In this document: one piece after another, positions 12,401 to 24,112 of the stretch | Layout of the letters: each line of letters opens with the position of its first letter | How positions within the stretch are numbered: the first letter of the stretch is position 1 | DNA from: Campylorhamphus procurvoides | Taxonomy: Eukaryota; Chordata; Aves; Passeriformes; Dendrocolaptidae | Assembly (NCBI GenBank): GCA_013396655.1 | Contig: WBMV01008225.1 | Location: forward strand, 1,461,928-1,525,927 | Direction: 5' to 3' | DNA length: 64,000 bases | Position numbers and translations under genes: made by a program | The notes under the pieces: model-generated | The model's input: only the letters and a program-made list of their open reading frames with translations | Told to the model about the DNA's origin: nothing | Databases searched by the model: none

Positions 12401-13259
12401 TCCATAAAGGGGTTTTATTTCAATGTGACCACAAACCAGAAACAGAACTGAAATGAAAGACTGCATATGAATATGAAAAACAGAAATGTTTTTCTTTTTA
12501 GACATAAATTCCTCTGTTTACTCCAAGTATAGACAAGTCTATGTTTCTTTTCCTCTATTGTGATCTGTCCTTACATATTTTGCTTTAATTCAAGAATAGT
12601 AACATCTAAACCTTCTCACATGTAATTTACAGAGACAAAGCTCTAATGGCTGTTAGATCCTTACCAAGCATTTCTAATCCCTGATCAGAAGCAAATCACT
12701 AAATCACAGTAGGGACAAATGCTGATATTTTATTTTCACCCACTGAAAATCTTGTACTTTTAGCCTTTTTTTTTTTTATGTTTTAAACATCAAAACATTC
12801 TATACCCTCTGAACACTAAAAAGTTAGATATGCATGACTCAGTTTTGCTCTCTCATTCATTCTAGTGGAAAAACCTTTGAACCTTCATGTGAACAACAAG
12901 CTTGTCATCTCACTCCAAGTCCTTTTCTAAGAGCTAAATGCTATCACTTAACACCAGTCATCCAGAGCACTATTCAACAATTTGCAAATGAGCAATAGCA
13001 GTTGGTACCTTGTTGCTGTCCTAGCCTGATTGCAACTAGGGAAGACTATTCCTGCTTTCCATCTGCTTCAGGAAAGCCTGCCTGCTGGAGTGTACCTCTC
13101 CCAGGAATTATTTTCCTACCTTGGAGGAGCTGCTGGGAGGAAAATGCTACCTTGCACTCAGTCTCAAACTCTGTCACCTCCTGCTGTCCATCTGTGCTGG
13201 AGATCGGCAGCAACCCTGCTGAGCCCTTTTCCCCAAAGTGCAGCAAACAATCACATAAG

Positions 13260-13460
13260 CGTAAGACAGGAATCCCTTTGTGGCCTAATGTGTTAATTAG
13301 AATCATAATACTAATTAAATAATGTGGAGGGATCTAGCCCAGCAAATTCAGTCTCCAGCTTAGATTTTATGGCAGAGATTCTGATTTATGAAATTAAAAT
13401 AGTCTCGCAATTCACAAAGCATCAGTTCTCTCAGTTAATAAAATGCATGTAAGCTGAGAA
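13260..13460. promoter_or_regulatory. Candidate homeodomain-site element (weak)
   Basis: The word TTAATTAG (13293-13300) and its exact reverse complement CTAATTAA (13311-13318) are separated by 10 bp, giving an inverted pair of homeodomain-type sites. The flanks are complex sequence with more ATTA and AAATTAAAA words. It sits directly downstream of a GC-richer stretch (13030-13260). The motif pair is seen directly; regulatory function is inference. Confidence 0.25.
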
Positions 13461-16305
13461 TATCAATGCAAATATGGAGTATCTGGTGTCTATACTGCCA
13501 TCTTAAAAATGTTCCATTACAAAGGTTTTCATGTTAGCTGTTTCACCAGCAATCATTCTAGGTCATTCATATCAATATTGTTGTCACTTCTTTATTAGCT
13601 GATGTGTTTTATTGTAATTTACCAATTTCCAGAGTTGCATCTTGTCAGCTATATACAAAATATTGTTCTAATCAACACTGGTATCAGGCTGCTACTACTA
13701 TTATGATGCTACATTTGCACAGGAAAGAGCTCTGTTTATTCTTATTTTCATTCTACTCCTAAATTTTAGTTTTATTCTAAAATACTTAAAATTCTCTAGG
13801 ATTTTTAAATAACTTGGAGCCCAAAAGCTCAATGTTAAGAATCCCAGACATTGCCCATGGATTTACACTAAGTTTTGAGGCCTTGCCTTGTGTTAGGTGA
13901 TGCTTTTGTTAAGCTACTTGGCTTGTCCATACTAAAGCCTCCTTGAACACATTCAGCAGTCAAAATTTGGGGAGGTTTAAGTGATAAAAGTTGAGAACAA
14001 ATATTAAATATCATGTCTCGTTCAGGTAACCACTTGTGTGCTTTAAATGGTATTTGGAAGAGTGTTTAGGAATTGATATAACTTCTAAGTATCAGAGGAC
14101 AATCATGATTGTAGTCACCAGGTTATTTTCTATTTCAAGCTGAATTAACATCAGCCTGGCCTAACACGGAAGCCGGATCCTATTTTGGGCAGATGTTTGG
14201 ACTGCATGACTTCCACAACTCCCTTCTAATCTTAATTATTGCATTATACTACCCATTTTGATTTTGCATCAATATAATGCCATCAATTCCAATAAAGCTT
14301 TTCATAATGCAGAGTTGTCTGAGCTCAAAGTTGAAGTCAGAAGCAAGTATTATTGCTACAGTAAAAGATGACTCCTTTTTCTCCACTGACTCTTTTGGTC
14401 TGCTAAAATATAGGACCATTTCTATTATCTGTTCACTTTAAAGGGGATCCCATGAATGTGAGCAGAAAAGCTGTGGAAGAAATGAACACTGACACAAATA
14501 AGAATGACAGGGAATCTGACCTGAAAGATTTTTGCAATTTTAGTTATTTTTTATCAATAAGTATGTGCAAAGCAACTCTGTTTTCTACATGTGTGGCCAC
14601 TATTGGTAAGTATTTGTTGAATAATTTTTTCAGAAAAAATCAGATTGTGAACAGTTACCAAACTATTCATATTGAATGCTCACTATTTATAGTATGTACG
14701 TGGTCACTCAAATAAGAGGGTTCAGATTCTGCTCCCCAGAAGAATGCATCTGTACTTTCTCTGTACAATAGCAAATGATGGAACATAGTCATTAACAAGT
14801 GACTAAATACCTCCAGAATTAACATTATCCTGATAATACATGTAAGATCTGAGGGAGCATGTAACATTTTCAGAATTATTTCACCAATTGACAACAAATA
14901 ATAGCATTCTCTCCAATAATGGCCAACTGATATCTTTGCATTTACAGAGTATTTCCTGATTACTTTTTGATTTATTTGACCAACTCTTCAGGCGTTCCTA
15001 ATAGCATTTCACAGAAAATATTATCAACACTTCTTTGTGCATTTAGGCTTAGCTCTCTGAGCTCAGCATCTGCAGCTCTTTACAGTAAAACTATTTAGTG
15101 CCGTTGTCCTCCAAGAAGATACACAGTTTATGTCATGGCTGCAATGGGTGCCCATACTTTAATCTTCTTGTTGGGTTTATGGTCCACATAGAATATGTGA
15201 AGGACAAACATAAGCATGTCAGACAAGAACAGTTTATGAGAAACACAAAACCTTTAAGAACATTGCACTCACTTGTAAGAACATTATAAAAGGAAAAAAA
15301 TCCAGTATATAGAATACTGTTGATATAATTGCAAACAGAAAAGTTTTAAGCTCATTCAAGTGCCGGTTTCCAAGATCTGTTTATATCAACATTACTCACT
15401 CCTTTTTTGACTGGTATTTGACTTGATTCTTCTTTAAAATTTTGCTGCTTGCCACAGATTACACTTAAGAAGGCAGTGAGGGTTCAAAGTTTTAAAACTT
15501 TCTCGTCTGCTTTCTCTCCCCCTAAAGTTTTGCACACAATATGATTGCAAAGTTTGATGTTGCCTTTGAACTTGAACCAAGAGACTCCATGTTTTTTCCC
15601 CAAGGCTGTAGTTTTCAGAGTCCTTATATAGTTTTATTTATTTTTTTCCCCCAGGGTACTATTTATAACTATCCTTTTTATGGAGCAAATATAGGGGTAG
15701 AGAGGGAACTTTCTGAGTATAGAAGTAATACGGAAGGTAAGCCTATGCTTTCTGCAAAGGTTAAGGGTAAGCCAAATTCTCAAACTGTGAGTGAGTCTAT
15801 AAGCCTGTGCAGATTTTGGAGGGGAGGATGAGAATTTCAGGGAGGTGACCAGGACTGGAGATGGTAATGTGACTTTTTTTCTCATGACAAAATAAGAATG
15901 CAGAAAGGATACATGCCCAGTTGCATGGAAATGCTCTTTGCTCCCACACTCTACATATGAAAGAAACTCATTGAAATTTCAGATTTATACCTTGATGGGC
16001 AAATAACATCCTATGAGATTTCTCCTTCTGAATGCTCAGCTGCTGATGAATATGCTTGTTAATATTTTTGAGAGTGTATCTAATAGAGAGTGTGCAGAAT
16101 ACAATTCAAGGAAACAAAATATTTTTTTGCAGAACTCATTGCAGTCTGATGTGTGCACAAGATAGAAAATCTACTGAGCTACTTGCATTAATAAATAGAA
16201 GGTGTGCTTGATTTGTAACAGACGCATGGTAAATTAAGTAGTATTATCTGATCTGAAATAGCTTCTGATCTGTGACAGGTGGCATTAGTGTACAGGTGCT
16301 TGGGC

Positions 16306-16397
16306 TTTTTTTTTTTTTCTGTATTCTTTTTTTCTTTTCCTGAAAGGTTGCAAAAGACATTTTGAAAAAAAAAAAAAAATAGAAAACAGAAGAAAAG
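16306..16397. repeat. Opposed T and A homopolymer tracts
   Basis: A T13 run (16306-16318) and further T-rich sequence to 16338 are followed, after about 26 bp, by an A15 run (16365-16379) and a purine-rich AGAAAAGAAAA tail. The two halves are roughly complementary and could fold as an imperfect hairpin. The minus-strand open frame across it (16244-16540) is an artefact of the runs. Confidence 0.8.
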
Positions 16398-19300
16398 AAA
16401 ATCGATTTATTTCCAATAAAAACATCGGGACCACAGGTGTGGAATGACTTGTTTAATGGCAAAAGTATCAGTTTCACAGGATCTGTATCAACTTCAGTGA
16501 AAATGGACCAGCTGGAAAAAATTGAATCAGCATGAATCATAAATCCAAAAGGTCACTGATCTAAAAATACACATGCAAGAAAAAGATAAAAATTATGTAT
16601 GCAATCAAAAATTACGAAGTAAAAATTAAAATCCTTCTAAACATTCTAAACTTAGGGCATTAATTAATTTGAAAGTAATGTGGGAAGAGGCAAAAAGCCA
16701 CCCTATGATGTCACTTTCATTATATGGAATACAGCTAAGGAGATAAAAGAAGATCATGCAGAGTCCAAGAGAAGATTAAGCCTCTTTATCTCTCTGTGGG
16801 AGGGAGAGAGCATAAATACAGGTAGTATTTTGTGTACAGAGAAGAGGCAGGAACTCCAAATGCCTGAGTTCTAATGTGCCCTTCTCTTGTTTAAGTGTAC
16901 TTCTGCATAGCAGGGGATATGGATACAAGTGCTGAGGATCCTGAAGTCCTGTGGTAAAATCTCATTACAACATCACACACTGGCAGAAGCACGTTTGCAA
17001 AGACTGACATGCCACTTGATGGCCAAAGAAAGTTGGACATATGGCCTCACAGGGAAATGACATATGCATATACAGTGACATTAATAATGATAACATAGTG
17101 CCATTAAATCCAAGGGAATAAGACTGATTTGCACTAATACCTATAGCAGGCCCAGAATATCTACAGAAAGCTTTGATAATTTTTCTCCTATCTGCCAGTT
17201 GCCTTGGTTCTGTTTTAAAACCTCATGTGCATGCATCTCCCTCTCTCCACCTCTCCTTTCTTTGGATCTCGCAATATCACCTTTTGTGTAGTATCAATTC
17301 ATAATTGCAAGGTTCCTAATGGGCTTGATGAGTTTATATTATTTCTTGGAGCATTCATTTCTGCTTGATGTCAAGTGGTATCTTCTTTTTCTGGTAAGTT
17401 TATTGACTTCAATATTTTGCTTGTATTAATTTTTACAGTTTTTTTCAAAGAGAGTTAGGAAGACACATACAAGGAAGAACTATTGCCATAAAAACTCCTT
17501 GGCGTGAGAGATTAAGAGACTTTGCACCATTTTCTAAAGATGGATAAATTCCAAGTTTATTTAATTTTCCTTGGGAGTTCTTTTCACTGCCTCATCTCCT
17601 CTACTGCGGGCTATCAACACAGTTGTAAATCCGAGATTAGAGTGGGTGGTGAGTCACTGCATCAGTAAGCAGGAAGCAAGACAGAAGCAGAGGTCAAGCA
17701 GAGGACTGTTGTGTTACAAAGAGGGAAGAAGGTGATGAGAGTATACCATGAAACTTAATGGAGGAGCTGTAGGAGAGAAGAAATTGAAAATTACATTATT
17801 TTTAGGCTCAATTTAGCGTCTACTTCAGCGAGGTTATGATAGATATTCACATATTTGGTGGAGACTGAGAAGATACGTTCAGATTAACAATGGTCGAATA
17901 ATATAACACCAATATTTGCCCTGTCAAGTAATTCATAATAACAAAACTGTGTTTTCAGAAATAAAGCCAATTATCCTAATTATGTACAAGCATATGTGTT
18001 ATTGTTGCTGCTTGTTGATACAGCTATCATTGGCAGGATTCCTCCCTCAAGTGACTTTCTGAACAGTTCCCAAACTGGCGTATTTTGTTGTGGGCATTAT
18101 CATGTAAAACAAATAAAAATGTTGATTTCATAATTGTTTGCAGTATTTACTGCACAATTTCTAAAGCATGGAAGATGAGTGTGATGCAACTATTTGTTTC
18201 TATTATATCTAGTTTTCTCAAAAAAACACACTTGAATTATTCATGTTTTCATGACAAAAAATGTCTTTCCAATACAAAGCACAGTTCTAGATCAGTCAAG
18301 ATCTGCAGCATGGTAAATAATTCCTTTTTCTGCTTGTACATTAGGACTTTGATTTTTTTTTAAAGTAATTTGTATAGCAATTTCTCAGACTGTAAAATTT
18401 TTGGCCAAAGTTCTTGCTGGTGAAATCAGCTTTCTGTCTCCAAAGCGAAATTCCCTCTGCAAGTAACATAATTCTTCATGCAACAAGGACAAGAAACAAC
18501 ATCAGCACTTCCAGCTGAAGATGTTAGCTGAAGAAGAGCAAAGCATAATCTAGTGCTTCTCCCCAAAACCTACCAGTTCTGGCTACCAAAAACGTTCCAG
18601 CCATGTTTGGATTGTCACTGTCAAAAGTGAGAAAGGACACTTTCTAAAAAGAAGGACTCCTGGCAGCACCCAGTAATTATGAATTTATCTGGGTGATGGA
18701 AAGGGATGTTTACCCTTCATATACCCAGGGGGAGATCTGGGCTGGTGTCCAGAATTCATGGCAAGAACCCACACTCAATTCATGAACCAGGTAACTACTT
18801 TCAACAGTCAGTGCTCATCTCATTTATTATTTTATTCGGTGTGCGTATTTGCCTTTTTCAAAGACAGAGTCCCCTACTAATTTAGCTTGATGAGAAAATC
18901 AGAAAAAGTGGGGCAGCTTACATCCTCAGTGCTTGTCAAGTGTATTTAGTAGGGAGTGGGAGCACATTATACAAAGTCTGAACTTGCCTGAATCCAAGGA
19001 GAAGCACAAAGGGTTAATGTATAACATGGCTAAAGAAAAGCAGAAGGTACAAGACAAATATTAGAAAAATAGGCTGCAAGAGAATAAGCTGTAGGAGGTG
19101 TAGGAAATGTGTAACAGTACTTCCATGAATAAGATAAATAATCAGAAAGAAACATACACTAGTCTGTGGGAAAAAATACAGGATGTCAGAAAACACTTCA
19201 CACACATATTAATGTTAAAAAAAACATGAATGTTCAAGTTCATAAGCTCTGAAGTGTATTGCTGTTTGCACATTGTTTATAACAATTTCACTTTGTTTTC

Positions 19301-19490
19301 AAATCATGAACTAGCTAATGAGTATGGCATTCCTATTTATACATATTTACAGCTCTTACCATCCCCTCTACCCTGTTTATAACAGGCATTTATGAGTTAT
19401 GAAAAATCCAAAGCCAAACCAATTATGCAAACAACCAGAAAAAAGCAGCCCGCTGTGCAATTATGACTGACTGTTAAAGGGATCTTTACA

Positions 19491-19974
19491 GACTTGTTGA
19501 GCTCATCTAGTTGTGCCAGGGTATTCAAATGAGCAGTCCTTACTGCTGGGAATCAGGCCCAGCCAGCATGGGTTTATGAAAGGCAGGTCCTGCTGCTTGA
19601 CCAACTGGATATTTTTTGTGACAATGTGACTCACTTGGTGGGTAAGGGAAAGGCTGTGGATAGTGTCTACTCAGATTTTAGTAAAGCCTTTGATGTCACT
19701 TCAAACAGGGTTCTCCTGGAGAAACTGGCTGTTCATGGCTTGGACAAGTTCGCTGTTCTCTGGGTAAAAAATTAGCTGGATGGCTGGGCCCAGAGAGTGG
19801 TGGTGCATGGAGTTACATCCAGTGGTTGGCTGGTCACAAGTGGTGTTCCCAAGGGCTCAGTGTTGGGAGGATTCCTGTTTAATGGTTAACATGGTGGTGC
19901 TAAGTTAATGGTTGGCCTTGATGATCTTAGAGGTCTTTTACAACATAAACAATTCCATGATTCTAAGACTATGA
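19491..19974 (+). mobile_element. CR1 LINE, internally deleted copy with RT remnant
   Basis: This is a forward CR1 insertion. From about 19555 to 19885 it matches the ORF2 reverse transcriptase region. From about 19885 it jumps directly to the 3' untranslated tail (GGTTGGCCTTGATGATCTTAG, AGGTCTTTTACAACAT, ending TTCTAAGACTATGA at 19974). The remaining RT domain and the region to the ORF2 end are missing, so the copy carries an internal deletion. The left boundary is uncertain: 19491-19555 is not clearly CR1. An older CR1/L3-like tail begins within about 30 bp of its 3' end, so the two form a composite block. Confidence 0.9.
19558..19886 (+). pseudogene. Broken CR1 ORF2 reverse transcriptase fragment
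   Basis: Translated forward, this carries reverse transcriptase landmarks of the CR1 clade: a DFSKAFD block (coding from 19671), then LLEKLAVHGLD, LDGWAQRVVV and TSGVPKGSVLG (from about 19836). The order and spacing match the N-terminal half of the RT domain. It is dead: there is an in-frame TAG at 19773-19775 where the family has a tryptophan codon, and a reading-frame change near 19605-19615 just after a TNL-like segment. The catalytic FADD region is absent because of the internal deletion. No ORF1 or endonuclease is present. Confidence 0.9.
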
Positions 19975-19999
19975 GGTCCCACATGGCCATGAAACAGTG

Positions 20000-20418
20000 A
20001 ATAGTGAGCAATTTCTTGCTGTATCCTTCAGTATAAAATACAATGAGCATCAGATTGAATTATTTAACTGTTGAAATGAAACTCATTAATTCAATTCCAT
20101 AGGCAATTTTCAAAAAAATGTATAACTTTTTACCACAGATTGTTGTGGATAGTGAAATTTTACAGGGTTTAAAAATGCAACAGCACAAATTACTGGAAAA
20201 AAAATAAACACAGACAATGAAATAAATGTGAAAGCCTCTGATCTAGGAAGTCCTGAAGCTGGGAGGGTGTTCTGGAGAAGTGCCACCATATGCCTGATCT
20301 CCTTTTTATTCTTCTCTCAGCATTTGTTGCTGACCAATGTCAGAAAAGTATGAGGCTAGTTAGTCCTTTTGTCTGGGCCAGTGTAGCTGTTCTTCTGAAC
20401 CTATGTTCTCAGAGGCAC
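20000..20418 (+). mobile_element. Ancient CR1/L3-like LINE 3' end
   Basis: The sequence matches my memory of an old amniote CR1-type 3' region in order: a TGAAACTCATTAATTCAATTCC segment near 20076, an ACCACAGATTGTTGTGGA segment (20134-20151), a GGTTTAAAAATGCAACAG segment, then GGAGAAGTGCCACCATATGC near 20273, a TTCTTCTCTCAGCATTTG segment, a diverged form of the ...GGCTAGATGGACC-type block, and an ending near GTGTAGCTGTTCTTCTGAACCTATGTTCT at 20383-20411. That terminal TATGTTCT is a known tail type of reptile and bird CR1 subfamilies. It is much more diverged than the younger CR1 just upstream. Confidence 0.7.
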
Positions 20419-20419
20419 A

Positions 20420-21550
20420 AGGTGGTGAGCTGAATTGGGTTATGCAACACACTTTTGCCTCTCCTGAATTTATTTCAAATCTGCCTGTTGTTCCTATTGC
20501 CATAGTCCTGGCACACCTGATTGACAATCCATCCCCATGCTGGGCTTTCCAGCCCCAACTCATTAACCTTTGGTGACTCTCTTGGACAGGCAGAGCCAAA
20601 TTTTGGATATGAAAAAAGAGGAAGGATGTGCTCCTTACAGCTGTGAGGATATTGTGCTATGCTGGAGCAGATTGAGGCCATGTAACACTGCTATGGGAGG
20701 GATTATAGCTGCTGTACATTTCCCGACCTTTCTTGCCCCCAGTGAATCAACATCTGGGCTGAGGGCTGGAAAATGAACAACTCCATCTGCTGTAACCAGT
20801 GTCTCTGTGCCAGAGGACATTTTAACTTTCATGAAGTTTGGGATCACTGATGATTTTCCTGGATTTGTACTGCAGTATAGAATGGCACATTCTTTAACAC
20901 TATCTTCCTGCTGCTCTGTTTCATGGTGTTGATCATCAAATGTCTAGGACATGCGCTGCCATCATCAGTTACTCCACCTTGTGTCCACCACAGCTCCACT
21001 GCCTACCTTGGAAGCAGAGTCTGTGGGAGATTTTGAAGTGAACAGGCTCCGCTTTGTTACTTAAGTCTCTGGGGCCCTATTTATGACTGAGGGACTGAAC
21101 AATAACATGAAGAGGCATCATGAAAATCTACAACAGAAATGTGAATGTCAAAGAATATGACAAGCATAGTTGGCTAGAAGAATAGCGAGATTTCGAACCT
21201 GAGCTCCTTGTTGACATCTCACAGCATGGCTCATGATGCCCCTAAGGAACTGTGCTCAGTGGAATGGCTAGGGTCAGTAGAAAGTGTGTACACCATATGT
21301 TTTGCCAAAATGAACTTTTAAGGGGAGGACACTTGGCAGTGGCAAAGGCAGATCAGCAAGTATGGATCTGTCCTTTCAGTGCAACATGTACAAGTTGTAA
21401 TCAGCCCGAAGTTCTGCCAGAAGAACTTTGTGATATAGACATGACCTCAGCCCTCCACAGCAAGAAACACAGGCTAATATTTGTGCAACAGAACTATGTG
21501 TACAAAAATCTCACTTGCAACTGTATAGGAATGTGAAGCTGAATAACCAG
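20420..21550. other. GC-balanced segment of unknown origin
   Basis: About 1.1 kb with visibly more G and C than its surroundings and few homopolymers, directly after the old CR1 tail. Both strands have several 60-95 codon open frames broken by stops. The longest (21252-21536 forward, 94 codons) is cysteine-containing but I recognise no domain. It could be a decayed transposon, a processed pseudogene or a solo LTR, or simply old unique sequence. I see no polyA tail, terminal inverted repeats or target-site duplication that would decide. Confidence 0.35.
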
Positions 21551-22745
21551 TTAGATGGTGAGCTGACTGCTCATACAATCCTGAGAACTGTGCATATGCA
21601 CGAACTGTAACCCAGCTTTCTAGAACATAAGACTGAAATTTTGGAGAAAGTTTCATTTGCTTTTTTATTTCTATCTTAATTTTCCTCCTCAAGAAAGGGA
21701 TAGTTTTTCTATGCCTTCAGTAACACTCTGGTCATTTAATAAAAAGGTATAAAATGTTCACACTGCTTTTAGTATTTATGTTAAAAAGGTATGACACTAT
21801 TTCATTATGCAGTTTATTTGAAGATTTCTGTTTTTCAAGGAATGGTGTAGTTGCAAACTTGATTTCCTCCTTTTTGTGTGAGAACTGTATTCTGCATCCA
21901 TTCTATTAGGCAGCAATTTACCCAGTCATAGGTACTGCCTCATGCACGTGGTATGATGTCTTTTTATCTGATTAAAAAAATTAAAGTGGAAAACCTTTCA
22001 ATGAACATGAGTACTAAATTTAAGTGGAAAAAGTACTTTGTGATCAGCAGAGATATCCTATCCCTCCCTCTTGTGATTAGAAGAAGTGACACGTCTTTGC
22101 CACTAGCTGACTTGTGTGTGTCACTTGTGTTGCCAGCAGCCATAGTTTCATGTGCTGATCCTAATGAGTCACGACATTTATTGTTAATTATTCTGACATG
22201 AATTTTTCTTTTGCACAGATATGCATAACATTAATAAAGTACCAGCCACATACATCACTGTATTACTGTTTTCAAGGAAAGTTGTTCCATAGAAAATATA
22301 TTGAAAAGCAGCTTCTTGTTAGGGATGTAGTTTCAGCTCTATATTAGGATGAGCATCTCATAGTTGTTTTGGGGTAGCTTTGGAATCTGCACTAGGGTAA
22401 CATGCACAGAAATGACACACTGAAAATTAATTCATGAAAACAGAGGACTGGTATCAGAGTGATATAAATACATACCAGACAAATGACTTTGGTTTTTATT
22501 ACAGAAAGCCAGAGATGAAGTCAAAATAGTGAAGACATGCATTTTAGAAAGCGAGGGAGCAGTTTAAGCAGGCCTTCAGTCTGCTGGTGTATGATCTAAT
22601 AGTTTTAATCAGAAACCCATCTCCTCTGGCATGTTGAACTGAAATTCCACTTTGAAAAAACACAGAACAAATATAATCAGAAAGGCCATTTAGGGAATTT
22701 AATGTAAAATGATGGCTTTCCATTTTCTAACTGAATGGAACATAT

Positions 22746-22766
22746 AGTGTCTTAAGATAAGACACT
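22746..22766. repeat. Inverted repeat, 9-bp arms
   Basis: AGTGTCTTA, loop AGA, TAAGACACT. Exact arms in AT-rich DNA, with another CTTAAG word overlapping. No function assigned. Confidence 0.85.
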
Positions 22767-23106
22767 TAAGACTCTTACTTACTTACTGCAGTCTTAGAGT
22801 GGTGCTGGAAGGTGATTTTCCCAACTGGAAGAATTTTCTCTTGAAATTCAGAAGCCACTGGTTCTGTTATGCTTTCAGTATTCCTGCTCTCAGTATTCCT
22901 ATGCATACAAGATGTGGCTGTCCTGACTAGCTAAAAGAAAAATGGAAAGCAAGGACATTTTTCTTTTATGTAAGCTGTAACATCAGAGAATACCCTCTCC
23001 AGCACATACTATTGCGTCATGGGTAGGCAGTTTATATTTCTGAAGGAAAATAAAGGAATTCAAAGTATTTTAATAGAAAGCAAACTGTGTTTTGTTGGGT
23101 GGGTGT

Positions 23107-23127
23107 TTTGTTTGTTTGTTTGTTTGA
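23107..23127 (+). repeat. TTTG microsatellite
   Basis: Five consecutive GTTT/TTTG units following a GGGTGGGTG stretch. Simple-sequence repeat. Confidence 0.9.
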
Positions 23128-24040
23128 TTTTTAAACACATACCCTCTGCTTTCTTTCTGTAGACCTAGAAATAATTGACCTGAATTTCAGTCTTGGGTTA
23201 CATGTGAATGCACAAAAAAATAGTCTGGCTTTATCCAACTACCATTTTTGCTATAATTACTGCTGTTTTTCACAGTTGCTCTATGTTGATTTCTGTTTTT
23301 TAAAGATTTTCTCTTGCTGTCCTGTGCAATAACATATGGAATTACAGTCTCACAGACATTTAGTAAAGAAAGATGCCATGACTATAAATCCCAACAATCA
23401 GATTTCTGCACAGATGGATATCTAGCTTTGTATATCTTATTTAGACCAGGATCAGCTCTTCTCTGCGATGCTATTCATGTCACGAACAGCTAATACATGA
23501 ATAATAGATTCAAAATAATAGTATAAATAATACCCCTCCCTAAGCAGACACAAACCCCAGCTGGAATATGCCTGAATAAAATCCCTTTTCTAAATCCTTT
23601 TAGAAATCCTCTAAATACATGGGCTATTTGCAAGACATGCTTTTCTTAGAGATCCATGCGTTTATAACCTAAAGTAGCTGTCAGGTCACTTAGAAAATAT
23701 CAATTTGATAATGGAAAATATCTGACTTTTTTTTAAGTTTTGAGGCCATCTCCATTTGGAGGTCGTGGAGGAAGAGGGGAAGAGCCCCAAAGCAGTGTAA
23801 CCAAACTAGGCCAGTCAGCTGAGAAATGGCACCGTCTCAAAACTCTCCTTTGCCTGACACAAATAAATAATTGGAACTTCATAGAAGTTCATAGGAACAT
23901 GAACTAAGTCTAAGGACTAGAATATGATCTTGTCCGGCTGTGAGGAAGTGTACAAGTGAATTTTTTTTTCCAGACCAATAGACTTCCATAAAATTGGAGA
24001 TTGCCAGAATAGGAATTTTGACAGATTTTTTTCCCCCTAG

Positions 24041-24112
24041 GTTTGTTGTTTTCTTTTGTTTGGTTTTGTTTGGCTTTTGCTTTGTTTAGCTTTGTTTTGT
24101 TTGTGTGTTTTT
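24041..24112 (+). repeat. Degenerate TTTG/TTTTG low-complexity tract
   Basis: About 70 bp made of T runs separated by single or paired G bases, with occasional C. It is an interrupted pentamer/tetramer array and explains nearby open frames. Confidence 0.85.

Larger units (their letters stand above)
6798..19490. other. AT-rich non-coding DNA
   Basis: I find no gene, RNA gene or recognisable transposon in this 12.7-kb stretch. Notable local structures listed separately are a G10 run (7841-7850), a 24-bp perfect palindrome (9203-9226), a hairpin at 9463-9490, an inverted homeodomain-like pair (13293-13318) and opposed T and A runs (16306-16379). The 13030-13260 part is GC-richer than its flanks, with overlapping open frames on both strands but no recognisable product. 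Confidence 0.6.
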
